Assembly: GCA_946406435.1 (NCBI GenBank)
Contig: CAMJKP010000018.1
Coordinates: forward strand, 1-55,571
Origin: an uncultured Prevotellaceae bacterium
GTDB lineage: Bacteria > Bacteroidota > Bacteroidia > Bacteroidales > Bacteroidaceae
Reading direction: 5' to 3'
Length of the DNA: 55,571 nt
A program made the translations under genes and the position numbers. The notes under the pieces are model-generated. The model searched no databases. It saw nothing but the letters and a program-made list of their open reading frames with translations, and had not been told where the DNA came from. Of the stretch, positions 24,400 through 33,604 are shown piece by piece; position 1 is the first letter of the stretch; each line of letters opens with the position of its first letter.

Positions 24400-24720
24400 G
24401 CTGCAAGCAGCTTTTTAACTGACATTTTTTTATCAAGAATTAGAGAATTGGAGAATTTTTTTTTGAATTTATAAGAATTTGAGATAGGTCGCTTGCGTTC
24501 TTGCCAATCACAGACCTTTTTCTTATGCTACGTAAGTAGCTATCTTCTCTCCTTCGTATTAATTCAAAATAGTCTTTCCCTTCGGTGTCGAGCTAAACCT
24601 TCTCTAATTCTCTAATTCTTGATAAAATTTTAAGATTGAAAAGATTGGTAAGATAGGGAACTTGCTTTAGCTTGGTGAGCTATTGCGAACAATTATCGTC
24701 AGTTCAAGCACCAAAGGTGC
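24400..24720. repeat. Hairpin-capped inverted repeat element, locus 5 (321 bp)
   Basis: Left cap GCTGC-AA-GCAGC + TTTTTAACTGAC: the stem is base-swapped relative to GCAGC/GCTGC elsewhere but still pairs. Right cap GTCAGTTCAA + GCACC-AAA-GGTGC. The first 218 bp (24410-24627) equal 17153-17370 with few changes; the remaining right arm (24630-24700) is instead homologous to the left arm at 2310-2365. It is thus a mosaic of two arm types. Confidence 0.75.
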
Positions 24721-24981
24721 GTATTGTTCGCAAGCCCCATCAAGCTAAAGCAAGTCGTAGAGCTGGGTTAAATAAAACATCTACTGCACCGAATCAGTGC
24801 GTCAGGTTTGCGTAGTCAAGAGCAAGGGGGTAGCAAATTGCGACCCCTTTGATGTTATCGGAGAAAGCTGTTGAAGGGATGGGGGTCCAAAATGGTCCCC
24901 CATATATGACTCCCTGTTTTAGGGACTCATCGAGGACGCCCTATTTCAGGGCTCACTTTTGAATAGATATATAAAGAAAAG
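24721..24981. other. Intergenic hairpin string
   Basis: Short hairpins in series: GGGGTAGCAAATTGCGACCCC, GGGGGTCCAAAATGGTCCCC, ACTCCCTGTTTTAGGGACT, GCCCTATTTCAGGGC. No gene. Confidence 0.55.
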
Positions 24982-25014
24982 AAAACCACCGTGCTGAATC
25001 AACACGGTGGTTTT
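24982..25014. terminator. Terminator of dnaX (bidirectional)
   Basis: AAAACCACCGTG (24982-24993) and CACGGTGGTTTT (25003-25014) form a 12-bp stem with 9-nt loop and T tails on both strands, 15 nt after the dnaX stop. Confidence 0.85.
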
Positions 25015-25028
25015 ATGTATATTTTCTT

Positions 25029-26789
25029 TTATTCCAGTTCGAGTTTTAGCTTTTCAGCAAGGAGGCGGAAGGCTTTGCTGTATTCAAGCATTTCCTCAAA
25101 GTTCTCCTTTGGAGTGAGGATCTTACGCTTCTCTGTCTGTTCGGCAAGACGGACGCTGAGAGTGATATTGCCATTATGAAGATGCTTTGCCATAGTGACC
25201 TCAAGACGTTTCTTGATGTCATTAAGCTCTTTCTTCAACATCTCATTCTCAACGACAAGCTCGATGTTCGGATAGACGGTGATAGAAGGCACGATGTTCT
25301 TCAGACGCTTCGCCATTCCGCCCATATTCGCGCTCTCCATTCTATTGCACATAGAGAGCCATTGCAGACGTAGATCTGACAACGTGAAGTCCTTATTCTC
25401 AGTTGTTTTCTGCTCAATAGGAGCCTCGGTTTTCTTTTCCTTATTGCCGTTGAGGATGCTTTCGAATGACATTCCCAGACCTGACAGGGATATCTTTGGA
25501 GCAGCTGGCTTGGCTGGCTCTGCCTTCGGAGCTGCTGCGGATTGATTTGCCTGAGACTTCTGTGAGGTAGCTGACAATACTGGTCGTACAGTCCCTGCCA
25601 CCTGTGGAGCAGCTTCTGACTGTACAGCATTTGTCATGATTTTCTTAAACAGGGATTTTAACTTCTTCTTAGGGCCACGCCCCACCCCGTCATCATCGGG
25701 CTGCTGAATCTGGGCAACCTCTATAAGGGTGAGTTCCACGAGAAGACGCTTGTTAGTGCTCTGACGGTATTTCACATCGCACTCGTTGAGTATCTTCAAG
25801 GCAGAATACAGGAACTTTACAGGGCATTTCTTTGCCTGCTCGGCATAACGCTGACGCTGTGCATCGCTCGTCTCTATAAGCTTGAGAGTTGAGGCATCGG
25901 CAGCCATGAGGACATTACGCACATGAGAGGCAAGTCCGTAGATGAAATGACCTCCGTCGAAGCCTTTCTCAAGGACACCGTTAAGGAGCAGCATCTCCTC
26001 TGTCACTTTGCATTCAAGAGCCAGGTCAATAGCATTGAAGTAGTTCTCTTCATCAAGTACGTTGAGGTCTTCGAGCACCTTTTCATAGGTGATGTTTCCC
26101 TGACAGAAACTTGCTGCCTGGTCGAAGATAGAGAGGGCATCGCGCATACCGCCATCGGCTTTCTCCGCAATGAGGTTCAGGGCTTGTTCCTCGTATGTTA
26201 TTCCCTGATCATCAGCCACATGCTTGAGGTGGGCAATGATGTTAGGAACGGTCATACGCTCAAAGTCATATACCTGACAACGTGAAAGGATGGTTGGCAG
26301 AATCTTATGCTTCTCGGTTGTGGCGAGGATGAAGACGACATGTGCAGGCGGTTCTTCCAACGTCTTGAGGAAGGCGTTGAAAGCCGATGATGACAGCATG
26401 TGCACCTCGTCGATGATGAAGACCTTGTATTTTCCCACCTGTGGCGGTACTCGTGTCTGGTCCATAAGACTCTTGATATGGTCAACGCCATTGTTGCTGG
26501 CAGCATCAAGCTCGAAGATATTCATGGAGCGCTGTTCTGCAAAGGCCTTACAGCTCTCGCACTCGCCACAGGCATCGCCGTCGGGAGTTGGATTGGTGCA
26601 GTTGATGACCTTGGCAAAGATACGCGCACAAGTGGTCTTGCCCACACCACGAGGTCCGCAGAAGAGATATGCGTGGGCGAGTTTTCCGCTTGCCACGGCA
26701 TTCTTCAGCGTGGTGGTGAGAGCCTGTTGTCCTACGACAGCATCGAATGACGAAGGACGGTATTTTCTGGCTGAAACTATATATTCCAA
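25029..26789 (-). CDS. dnaX: DNA polymerase III subunit gamma/tau
   Basis: 586 residues. Clamp-loader ATPase: Walker A GPRGVGKT (45-52), zinc cysteines C64, C74, C77, C80, Walker B VFIIDEVH (123-130), sensor 1 ILATTE (154-159), followed by the collar domain and a Pro/Ala/Lys-rich linker (about 380-470) leading to the tau-type C-terminus. It loads the beta clamp and bridges the replicase. The start is TTG: an in-frame TAA lies two codons upstream and EYIVSARKYRP is the normal N-terminus. Promoter TATCTTTGC at 26841-26833. No frameshift site for gamma was identified. Confidence 0.97.
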   Translation of the reverse strand: MEYIVSARKYRPSSFDAVVGQQALTTTLKNAVASGKLAHAYLFCGPRGVGKTTCARIFAKVINCTNPTPDGDACGECESCKAFAEQRSMNIFELDAASNNGVDHIKSLMDQTRVPPQVGKYKVFIIDEVHMLSSSAFNAFLKTLEEPPAHVVFILATTEKHKILPTILSRCQVYDFERMTVPNIIAHLKHVADDQGITYEEQALNLIAEKADGGMRDALSIFDQAASFCQGNITYEKVLEDLNVLDEENYFNAIDLALECKVTEEMLLLNGVLEKGFDGGHFIYGLASHVRNVLMAADASTLKLIETSDAQRQRYAEQAKKCPVKFLYSALKILNECDVKYRQSTNKRLLVELTLIEVAQIQQPDDDGVGRGPKKKLKSLFKKIMTNAVQSEAAPQVAGTVRPVLSATSQKSQANQSAAAPKAEPAKPAAPKISLSGLGMSFESILNGNKEKKTEAPIEQKTTENKDFTLSDLRLQWLSMCNRMESANMGGMAKRLKNIVPSITVYPNIELVVENEMLKKELNDIKKRLEVTMAKHLHNGNITLSVRLAEQTEKRKILTPKENFEEMLEYSKAFRLLAEKLKLELE

Positions 26790-26833
26790 AACTTATTACG
26801 AGTTACAAATTACTAATTACAAGTTACGAATGC

Positions 26834-26841
26834 AAAGATAC
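26834..26841 (-). promoter_or_regulatory. -7 promoter element for dnaX
   Basis: Minus-strand TATCTTTGC, 45 nt before the TTG start. Confidence 0.65.
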
Positions 26842-26976
26842 AAAAAATATGGAGAACTACTAAATTTTTCTCAATATTATTTTTATTTAAGAAAGGAAAT
26901 TTAACGCGCACGGGCTTTTCACGTTAATTAAGATAAAAATGTCCTGCATATATTTGTTTTAATGAATTAAAAAAAT

Positions 26977-26984
26977 TATCTTTG
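26977..26984 (+). promoter_or_regulatory. -7 promoter element for the FtsB-like gene
   Basis: TATCTTTGC with TTTG (26953-26956) 20 nt upstream. Confidence 0.75.
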
Positions 26985-27001
26985 CAGAAAAATATGACAT
27001 T

Positions 27002-27319
27002 ATGGGCAAAATCAACACCATATGGGGCTATTTGGGTCGCCACAAATACCTGATAACGCTGATATTGGGAATTCTTATCGTCGGTATCATCGACGAGAAC
27101 AGTTTCCGAAGTCTTGCTATGTACCAGATACGCATACAGGAACTTCAGGCGCAGATAGATGACTACCAGAAGCAGTTTGATAACGACTCTGTACGTCTTC
27201 ATATCCTGATGAACGACCCGAAGGGTGCTGAGCGCATTGCTCGTGAGCGCTATCTCATGAAGCGTCCTAATGAGGATATCTTCATTATGAGTACGGACCC
27301 GAAACCGGCGGACAATTAG
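27002..27319 (+). CDS. Septum formation initiator family protein (FtsB/DivIC-like)
   Basis: 105 residues: short cytoplasmic N-terminus, one membrane helix (YLITLILGILIVGIID, about 16-31), a coiled coil (MYQIRIQELQAQIDDYQKQF, about 40-60) and the conserved end PKGAERIARERYLMKRPNED. This is the bitopic FtsB/DivIC layout; the protein would join FtsL and FtsQ at the division septum. Own promoter 18 nt before ATG. A 147-aa membrane protein follows after a 180-nt spacer with inverted repeats. Confidence 0.9.
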   Translation: MGKINTIWGYLGRHKYLITLILGILIVGIIDENSFRSLAMYQIRIQELQAQIDDYQKQFDNDSVRLHILMNDPKGAERIARERYLMKRPNEDIFIMSTDPKPADN

Positions 27320-27498
27320 AAATTGTCAATTGAAAATTGATAATTGAAAATTGATAATTAAAGTCCCAGCCCTTTCTCGTAAGGATTGAGCCGGAAGGCG
27401 GAAACAACTAGTAAACAAATATTTCTAATATAATACTCCCTTATTACCGAATCGGTTCCCTCTCAACGGGAGAGGACGGAGGGAGAGGTAAAATTTTA

Positions 27499-27942
27499 AT
27501 GAGACAACTTTCCACATTACAGAATTATATACTCCTCGCTGGCGCAGTCATGATGGTTGTGGGCGTAGGATGTGTTGTGTTCGGCTTCATGCCAAAAGCT
27601 ACGTCAATAATCTTCTGCGTCGGCACCATTTCATTCGCCCTTATGCAGATGACTCAGACCTATGAAGGAAATAACATTACCTTGAAGCGACTCCGCCATA
27701 TAATGGTGCTTGCCGATATTGCCTTCATCATCTCCGGTCTGCTGATGCTTGAGAATGTATACAGGTTCTTCTTCCCACTTTTTGCTACTTCTATTGAAGG
27801 ATACAATACATATATTCATGCGGTTTACAACAACTGGGTTGTGGCCCTTCTCATCGGTGCTGTGCTTGAGATATACACCACGCACCGCATTGCCCATGTG
27901 ATTAAGAAAGAGGAAAACGATACGGATATTGACAACGAATAA
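27499..27942 (+). CDS. Four-helix membrane protein, unknown function
   Basis: 147 residues with four hydrophobic segments (about 10-32, 35-52, 68-86, 108-128) and a charged C-terminal tail (KKEENDTDIDNE). The pattern of small four-helix membrane proteins next to division genes is common in Prevotella; no catalytic motif is visible. The upstream spacer 27320-27498 holds AATTGAAAATTGATAATTG repeats and a CTCTCAACGGGAGAG palindrome just before the ATG. Confidence 0.65.
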   Translation: MRQLSTLQNYILLAGAVMMVVGVGCVVFGFMPKATSIIFCVGTISFALMQMTQTYEGNNITLKRLRHIMVLADIAFIISGLLMLENVYRFFFPLFATSIEGYNTYIHAVYNNWVVALLIGAVLEIYTTHRIAHVIKKEENDTDIDNE

Positions 27943-28066
27943 TATCTACATTCAATTTTTGCAAATAATGCGCATAATATAGGTTTCATTTTCTAAATAA
28001 AACCTAAATTATATCATATTTTTTTTAAATTGCTTGAAAATATTTTCGTATTTCTACATTATTAGG

Positions 28067-28074
28067 TAACTTTG
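28067..28074 (+). promoter_or_regulatory. -7 promoter element for the DUF4369 gene
   Basis: TAACTTTG followed by T; leader about 35 nt. Confidence 0.6.
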
Positions 28075-28112
28075 TATTGAAAAGACAGCAATATTGACAT
28101 TATAAGCGAAAT

Positions 28113-28892
28113 ATGAAGAAAATAATATACTTTCTCTGTGCTGCTGCCGCCTTGGCATCATGCTCAAGTTCGTACAACATTCAGGGCACATCAGATGTCC
28201 AGAATCTGGACGGACACATGATGTATATCAAAGCGCTGCAAGGCAACGAACTGAAGAGCATTGACTCATGCGATGTTCTTCACGGAAAGTTCGCATTCAG
28301 AGGAAATATCGATACTGTGAAAGTCGGAACCCTCTTCATTAATAACGAAGGTGTGATGCCTGTCGTTCTTGAGGAAGGCGATATCGTTATCAAGTTCAAT
28401 ACCGCTAAGCAGACCTGCACAGGTACTTTCCTCAACGACAAACTCAACGATTTCATCGAGCAGTATAATCAGATAACGAATCAGATTGCCGATTTATCTC
28501 ATCAGGAGGCGCAGGCTATGATGGACGGAAAGGATATGACCGCCGTATATCGCGACTTGCAAAAGAGATCGGATGCCCTCAACGTTGAGTCGGACAGTCT
28601 CATAACGACATTCATTGAGCAGAACTTCGACAACGTGCTCGGTCCTTTCGTCTTCCGTATGGTGACAAACACGGAGATTCCGATGACAAATGCGTGGATT
28701 GAGGCTCTTATGCTCAAGGCAACTGAGTCATTCAAGAACGATCGCTATGTTAAGGAGTTTATGGACGAGGCCAACCACAACCAAGCAATCATGACAGGCA
28801 TGGACGATCCGGCACCTCTTCCTGATGTTCCTGCAAACGGAGACAGCCAGACGCCCCCAACGCCAAACGAGATGGCAAAGCCACAGAAATAA
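28113..28892 (+). CDS. DUF4369 lipoprotein
   Basis: 259 residues. Lipobox LASC (Cys about 17), then the DUF4369 beta domain (YNIQGTSDVQNLDGHMMYIKAL..., about 22-115) that in Bacteroidota usually precedes a thioredoxin-like domain. Here there is no CxxC or thioredoxin domain; the rest is helical (IEQYNQITNQIADLSHQEAQ...) and ends in a Pro-rich tail. Hence likely a structural or signalling envelope lipoprotein. The pyrC gene starts 27 nt later and may be co-transcribed. Confidence 0.8.
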   Translation: MKKIIYFLCAAAALASCSSSYNIQGTSDVQNLDGHMMYIKALQGNELKSIDSCDVLHGKFAFRGNIDTVKVGTLFINNEGVMPVVLEEGDIVIKFNTAKQTCTGTFLNDKLNDFIEQYNQITNQIADLSHQEAQAMMDGKDMTAVYRDLQKRSDALNVESDSLITTFIEQNFDNVLGPFVFRMVTNTEIPMTNAWIEALMLKATESFKNDRYVKEFMDEANHNQAIMTGMDDPAPLPDVPANGDSQTPPTPNEMAKPQK

Positions 28893-28919
28893 CAAAACCA
28901 TACTGAACAATACCAGATT

Positions 28920-30290
28920 ATGAGTAACTTCATAATAAAGAATGGAAATATAGTCAATGAGGGTCGGCAGTTTGTCGGCTCTCTTGTTGTTACTGACGGA
29001 ATCATCGAGAAGATAACAGCAAATGACAGCGAAATAGATGCCACTAAATACGGAGATTACGAGATAATTGACGCTGATGGATGCTACGTAATTCCCGGTA
29101 TCATCGATACTCACGTTCATTTTCGTGAGCCCGGACTTACACATAAGGCAGACATCGCATCAGAGTCTAAAGCAGCAGCCTTTGGTGGCATAACCTCATA
29201 CTTCGATATGCCTAACACGAATCCGCAGACAACCACATTGGAGGCTCTACGTGAGAAACAGGAACTGGCAAGGGAGAAGAGTCTTGTGAACTGGGCGTTC
29301 TTCCCAGGCGCAACAAACGATAACATCGAGGTTCTGGAGGGTATGGACGCAAGTGAGATTCCCGGAATTAAACTTTTCATGGGCTCTTCCACAGGCAATA
29401 TGCTCGTAGATAAATACAGCGCATTGATTAGGATTTTCCAGTCGGCAGCAAAGAGCGGTCTTGTAGTCATGGCACATTGCGAAGACACAGAGATTATCAA
29501 TGCGAATATGAAGAAGATAAAGGAGCAGATGGGCGATGATCCTGATGTTATGTTCCACCCTATCATACGTTCAGAGGAAGCCTGTATGGAGTCTTCTTGC
29601 CTCGCAGCATCTCTTGCACGTCAGACAGGGGCAAAGCTTCATATAGCGCATATAAGTACTGAGGCGGAACTGAATGCCATATTCTCCCCTATTGCTTCAG
29701 ACAATCTGCCACAGATTACGGCAGAGGCTACCGTTGCACATCTTATGTTCGATAACAATGACTACCGCACACTCGGTGCGCGTATCAAATGTAATCCTGC
29801 TATCAAGAAGCCGTCGGACAAGGAAGCACTCAGGAAGGGACTTATGAACGGTCAGATTTCGACCATTGGCACAGACCATGCCCCTCATTGCATAGAGGAG
29901 AAACAAGGCGGTGCGGCAAAGGCGATGTCGGGAATGCCTATGATACAGTTCTCATTACCGGCTATGCTAAGTCTCGTTGATGAAGGAGTCCTCACGATAG
30001 AGAAACTCGTGACGCTAATGGCGCATAATCCTGCGAAACTATTCGGAATCATCGGGCGCGGTTTCATACGTGAAGGCTATAAAGCAGATATCACAATCGT
30101 TAAGCCACAAACACCGTGGACCGTGACAAAGGAGTGCATAAAGAGTAAGTGCGGATGGAGTCCAATGGAAGGACGGACATTCAACTGGCAGGTTCGCGAC
30201 ACGATATGCAACGGAAACTTCGTGCTTCGCAACGGCATACTCTCAGAAAACATTAAAGGCGAACAAATTAAATTTAACCACAGCAAATGA
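28920..30290 (+). CDS. pyrC: Dihydroorotase
   Basis: 456 residues, amidohydrolase fold. Metal site: DTHVHFREPG (about 62-71), GIKLFMGSS with the carboxylated Lys position (about 156), MAHCED, AHIST and GTDHAPH (catalytic Asp, about 320). It converts carbamoyl-aspartate to dihydroorotate in pyrimidine synthesis. Members of the same superfamily include allantoinase, but the DHVHFREPG and TDHAPH context and the single copy near no purine-degradation genes favour dihydroorotase. Its stop overlaps the plsC start by 4 nt (ATGA). Confidence 0.92.
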   Translation: MSNFIIKNGNIVNEGRQFVGSLVVTDGIIEKITANDSEIDATKYGDYEIIDADGCYVIPGIIDTHVHFREPGLTHKADIASESKAAAFGGITSYFDMPNTNPQTTTLEALREKQELAREKSLVNWAFFPGATNDNIEVLEGMDASEIPGIKLFMGSSTGNMLVDKYSALIRIFQSAAKSGLVVMAHCEDTEIINANMKKIKEQMGDDPDVMFHPIIRSEEACMESSCLAASLARQTGAKLHIAHISTEAELNAIFSPIASDNLPQITAEATVAHLMFDNNDYRTLGARIKCNPAIKKPSDKEALRKGLMNGQISTIGTDHAPHCIEEKQGGAAKAMSGMPMIQFSLPAMLSLVDEGVLTIEKLVTLMAHNPAKLFGIIGRGFIREGYKADITIVKPQTPWTVTKECIKSKCGWSPMEGRTFNWQVRDTICNGNFVLRNGILSENIKGEQIKFNHSK

Positions 30291-31048
30291 TAAAGTTCTT
30301 ATACAACATATATCAAATCATATTCGGTATTCCTATTGTAGTAATAGTGCTTATAGTATGTACCATATTCATCGTTATCGGCACAAGATTCGGTAACGCG
30401 AACTACTGGGCATATCATCCAGGAAGAATATGGAGTAAGGTTACTATCAGGTCATTGTTCCTTCCTGTAAAGGTTGAGGGACGAGAAAACATAAATGAAA
30501 ATGACAGCTATGTATTCGTAAGCAACCATCAGGGAGCTTTCGACATATTCCTTATATATGGCTATCTGAACAAGAACTTCAAGTGGCTGATGAAATATCA
30601 GCTGTTCAAGATTCCATTCCTCGGAACCAGCTGTCGTGCTTGTAAGCATATTCCTGTTGACAAGCGCTCTCCACGAAAGATTAAGGAGACATACGACACA
30701 GCAAGAGAATTCCTCAAGCATGGAATGTCGGTGGTTCTGTTCCCAGAAGGCGCACGTACATTCACCGGACACATGGGAAGTTTCAAGCGAGGCGGTTTCC
30801 TCCTTGCCGACGAGCTCCAGTTGCCTGTCGTTCCTTTGACAATCAACGGAAGCTTTAACGTTAAGCCACGCACAAATGATATGGGATTCGTAAACAGACA
30901 TCAGCTTACGCTCACCATTCACAAGCCTATCTATCCAACAGGCAAGGGGCCGGAGAACGTAAAGATGCTTATGGAGAAAAGTTACGAGGAGATACAGAAG
31001 GCTCTCGTACCAGAGTATCAGGGATATGTAGAGAACCCGGATCAATAA
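30287..31048 (+). CDS. plsC: 1-acyl-sn-glycerol-3-phosphate acyltransferase
   Basis: 253 residues. N-terminal membrane helix (about 4-30), then the PlsC/LPAAT motifs: SNHQGAFD (NHx4D, about 80-87), RSPRKIKE, VVLFPEGART (about 143-152) and LPVVPLTING. It acylates lysophosphatidate to phosphatidate at the inner membrane. Translationally coupled to pyrC by ATGA overlap. A terminator follows 14 nt after the stop. Confidence 0.92.
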   Translation: MIKFLYNIYQIIFGIPIVVIVLIVCTIFIVIGTRFGNANYWAYHPGRIWSKVTIRSLFLPVKVEGRENINENDSYVFVSNHQGAFDIFLIYGYLNKNFKWLMKYQLFKIPFLGTSCRACKHIPVDKRSPRKIKETYDTAREFLKHGMSVVLFPEGARTFTGHMGSFKRGGFLLADELQLPVVPLTINGSFNVKPRTNDMGFVNRHQLTLTIHKPIYPTGKGPENVKMLMEKSYEEIQKALVPEYQGYVENPDQ

Positions 31049-31057
31049 GGACACAAA

Positions 31058-31125
31058 AAATCCCCTACTGCCTTCACAGGTGGTAGGGGGCTATAACCTT
31101 AATAATCTAATACCATGAAAAACAC
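31058..31125 (-). ncRNA. Candidate small RNA of about 65 nt
   Basis: Minus-strand promoter TATCTTTGC (31137-31129) with TTTG 20 nt upstream, then a short transcript containing ATGGTATTAGATTATTAAGG and ending in the stem CCCCTAC/GTAGGGG plus T run (31089-31055). No ORF. Antisense to the 3' flank of plsC and sharing its terminator stem. Confidence 0.4.
31062..31089. terminator. Terminator of the pyrC-plsC operon (bidirectional)
   Basis: CCCCTAC (31062-31068) with GTAGGGG (31083-31089). Confidence 0.75.
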
Positions 31126-31129
31126 GATG

Positions 31130-31137
31130 CAAAGATA
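31130..31137 (-). promoter_or_regulatory. -7 promoter element of the candidate small RNA
   Basis: TATCTTTGC on the minus strand, spacing of 20 nt to TTTG. Confidence 0.6.
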
Positions 31138-31347
31138 ATGTTTTTTTCTGAAAAAACCAAACAAAAATCAATTAAATTTCGATTTTTTTTGAGATAAATT
31201 GAATATTGATTTTTTTAGCATTTTGCTTACGGAAAAATAGAAAAGTTTTCTTCTAATTGTAATACAAATTCCCGAAGAAAAGGCTAAAGTTGAAAGTTTC
31301 TATAGTATAGAGTAAAGTATAAAGCGTAAAGAATAAAGTGTAAAGGT

Positions 31348-31578
31348 ATGAAAAGTTTACTTATAAAGGATACGACTCTGGAAGAGCGTAAGGAAATCGT
31401 GCAGAATGCGCTGAGCTTCAGCGCCGGTGATTGTGACGATAATGATTTGTCAGATATCTACGATGACTATATCCTCGGTCTGAAGGAACTGGCAGATATC
31501 AATCGTGAGTTTAGCGAGAAGCATTGTGGCGAGATTGTTGCTGGTGAACTAACAAAGCCCTCTACTTGTCAGGAATAA
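31348..31578 (+). CDS. Small acidic conserved protein, 76 aa
   Basis: Soluble and acidic: MKSLLIKDTTLEERKEIVQN, then ALSFSAGDCDDNDLSDIYDD and a helical end. The N-terminal 'SLLIKDTT-EER--IV--AL' and 'IYDDYI-G-KELAEIN' words look conserved-family-like, but I cannot name a function. No strong promoter; the leader is a purine-rich simple repeat. Ends before a terminator. Confidence 0.65.
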   Translation: MKSLLIKDTTLEERKEIVQNALSFSAGDCDDNDLSDIYDDYILGLKELADINREFSEKHCGEIVAGELTKPSTCQE

Positions 31579-31643
31579 AGTGTAAAGTAGAAAGGGTAAA
31601 GAATAAAGAGTAAAGATTAAAGGGTAGAGTTTAAGCAACCAAT

Positions 31644-31683
31644 AAAAAAATAACGCAGTCATTACGACCGCGTTATTTTTTGC
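31644..31683. terminator. Bidirectional terminator
   Basis: AAAAAATAACGC pairs with GCGTTATTTTTT around the loop AGTCATTACGACC; serves both the 76-aa gene and the converging esterase. Confidence 0.8.
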
Positions 31684-31724
31684 TTTCCACTTTACACCTT
31701 ACACTATACTCTTTCCACTTTACT

Positions 31725-32522
31725 CTATTTAGCAAGCCTTTTAATATGCTCCTTCATAACATGATATGCAGGATGTGGCATATCACCGTGATTAAAGCCT
31801 TGCATCTCATAGAGCGTCACGTCAGGATGCCCGACAAGCTTCAGCATTCGCCAGAAGTATGCCTGTTCCTCATAACGGCCATAGAGCTCTAGTTCACGAT
31901 CAGCAGAGATAATGATTATTGGCGGACAATCTTTTCTTATATGGGTAAGAGGAACGTACTTGTCAATGGTTGCCTGAAGAGGACCGATGCCCTGTTGTTT
32001 GCGGATATTATAATGAGTTATCACCTGTCCGCTGAATGGGAATAGTCCTGCGATAGAATCAGCATCAATGCCATATTTCTGCAAGTAATGCTTATCCAGA
32101 CCTATGAGATCGAGCATATAACCACCCGCAGAATGTCCCGCAACGAATATCTTACGCTTACTGCCATTGTATTTCTCTGCATTCTTGAAAGCCCATGCCA
32201 CAGCAGCGGCAGCATCATCGAGCACCTCATCAATACTCGCCTTGGGGAGCAATCTGTAATTGGCTGCAACAACGGTATATCCGGCATCAAGGAGCTCATT
32301 GTCTATGTATTTCTCGCCAGCCTCAATACCACCACCATGAAACCATACCACTACCGGAACATCCTTCTTATCGGTCGGGTAATACACATCAAGCTTGCAA
32401 CGTTCCTTGGCATAGGCATTATCTTCCTGTGAATATGCTATATCATTTACTCTTTTATATTGGGCAAAAGAACTCACAATGCCCATAAAGAGCAATGAGA
32501 GGGTAAGAATTGATTTTCTCAT
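31725..32522 (-). CDS. Exported alpha/beta-hydrolase (carboxylesterase-like)
   Basis: 265 residues. Signal peptide (ILTLSLLFMGIVSSFA), VVVWFHGGGIEAGE (HGGG oxyanion hole), IFVAGHSAGGYMLDL (nucleophile Ser) and GFNHGDM near the end (catalytic His). Hormone-sensitive-lipase/BD-FAE-like esterase of the periplasm. It is 30 nt downstream of the aldo/keto reductase gene and is probably its operon partner. Confidence 0.85.
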   Translation of the reverse strand: MRKSILTLSLLFMGIVSSFAQYKRVNDIAYSQEDNAYAKERCKLDVYYPTDKKDVPVVVWFHGGGIEAGEKYIDNELLDAGYTVVAANYRLLPKASIDEVLDDAAAAVAWAFKNAEKYNGSKRKIFVAGHSAGGYMLDLIGLDKHYLQKYGIDADSIAGLFPFSGQVITHYNIRKQQGIGPLQATIDKYVPLTHIRKDCPPIIIISADRELELYGRYEEQAYFWRMLKLVGHPDVTLYEMQGFNHGDMPHPAYHVMKEHIKRLAK

Positions 32523-32552
32523 ATTATATATAGGTGTGATCTATAAATGTGT

Positions 32553-33374
32553 TTACCAAGGAAAATTCTCAGGATCATTCAGTACATTCGAACGCAGATT
32601 CCGGTTCAAGCCACTAATAGCAGCCATATCCTCATCGGAGAGAGTGAACTGCATAACCTCAAGGTTCTCAGCAAAGTGATTTGGCTTGGCACGGGGTATG
32701 GTTATAAGTCCACGCTGAACTATCCAACGAAGCACTATCTGCGAGGCTGTCTTATTATATTTGGCAGCAAGAGATTGAAGTAAAGGATGACCTATGACAT
32801 CAATATCTCCTTGTCCGAAAGGTCCCCATGCTTGTACCTGAATGCCAAGTTCTCGGTTATAGGCTATGTTTTCTTCCTGAGTCATGAATGGATGAACCTC
32901 AATCTGATTTATTACAGGACGGATTTCTGCATATGAAAGCAAATCGTCAAGATGATGACAATTGAAATTGCTGACACCAATAGAACGAACCTTACCCTGA
33001 CGTACGAAATCCTCCATTACCTGCCACGTATCCTTGACACAATCCTTCACAGGCCAATGGATTAGCAAGAGATCAAGATATTTTGTATTGAGTTTTCTCA
33101 GACTTTCCTCAATGGAATGTCTGACCGCTTCCCTACCCTCACGCATTATGTTTGTTGCAACCTTCGTGGTAAGGAATATCTCACAACGAGGTACAAGACT
33201 GTCATATATACCTTGCCCGACATCAAGTTCATTCTCATAGAGCTGAGCGGTGTCTATATGACGGAATCCGGCCTCAAGGGCAAGACGAACATTATTTACT
33301 GCTGTTTCACCACGTAGTGTCCAAGTACCGACTCCTATCTGTGGTATTTCAATGCCATTGTTTAGTTTGATCAT
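32553..33374 (-). CDS. Aldo/keto reductase
   Basis: 273 residues, TIM barrel. AGFRHIDTAQLYENELDVG carries the catalytic Asp and Tyr, LTTKVA the Lys and LDLLLIHWPVKD the His of the AKR tetrad; GVSNF and IPRAKPNHFAENL form the NADP site. Closest to the 2,5-diketo-gluconate reductase/morphine-dehydrogenase-like group. It reduces aldehydes or sugar ketones with NADPH. Possible promoter TATTTTTG at 33445-33438. Confidence 0.92.
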   Translation of the reverse strand: MIKLNNGIEIPQIGVGTWTLRGETAVNNVRLALEAGFRHIDTAQLYENELDVGQGIYDSLVPRCEIFLTTKVATNIMREGREAVRHSIEESLRKLNTKYLDLLLIHWPVKDCVKDTWQVMEDFVRQGKVRSIGVSNFNCHHLDDLLSYAEIRPVINQIEVHPFMTQEENIAYNRELGIQVQAWGPFGQGDIDVIGHPLLQSLAAKYNKTASQIVLRWIVQRGLITIPRAKPNHFAENLEVMQFTLSDEDMAAISGLNRNLRSNVLNDPENFPW

Positions 33375-33437
33375 ATTTATTTAGTTATTACATTGTATTT
33401 GACGCATATATAACGCCGAAAGTTTAGGATTATGCTA

Positions 33438-33445
33438 CAAAAATA
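33438..33445 (-). promoter_or_regulatory. Possible -7 element for the aldo/keto reductase operon
   Basis: Minus-strand TATTTTTG; weaker than consensus. Confidence 0.4.
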
Positions 33446-33503
33446 CTAAATTTATGCAAGAAAAGCGAAGAACGATCCCTATTTTTACATAAGACAAAAT
33501 GAA

Positions 33504-33552
33504 TTCGGCTTCTGTCATGATTGTAAACATCCAATCAAAGACAGAAGCCGAA
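33504..33552. terminator. Terminator after the SGNH hydrolase gene
   Basis: TTCGGCTTCTGTC (33504-33516) pairs with GACAGAAGCCGAA (33540-33552). Confidence 0.7.
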
Positions 33553-33604
33553 ACACGTTTTTGGGTAAAAGATCAGGAATTATTATAGTACTAACTTAAA
33601 TATC

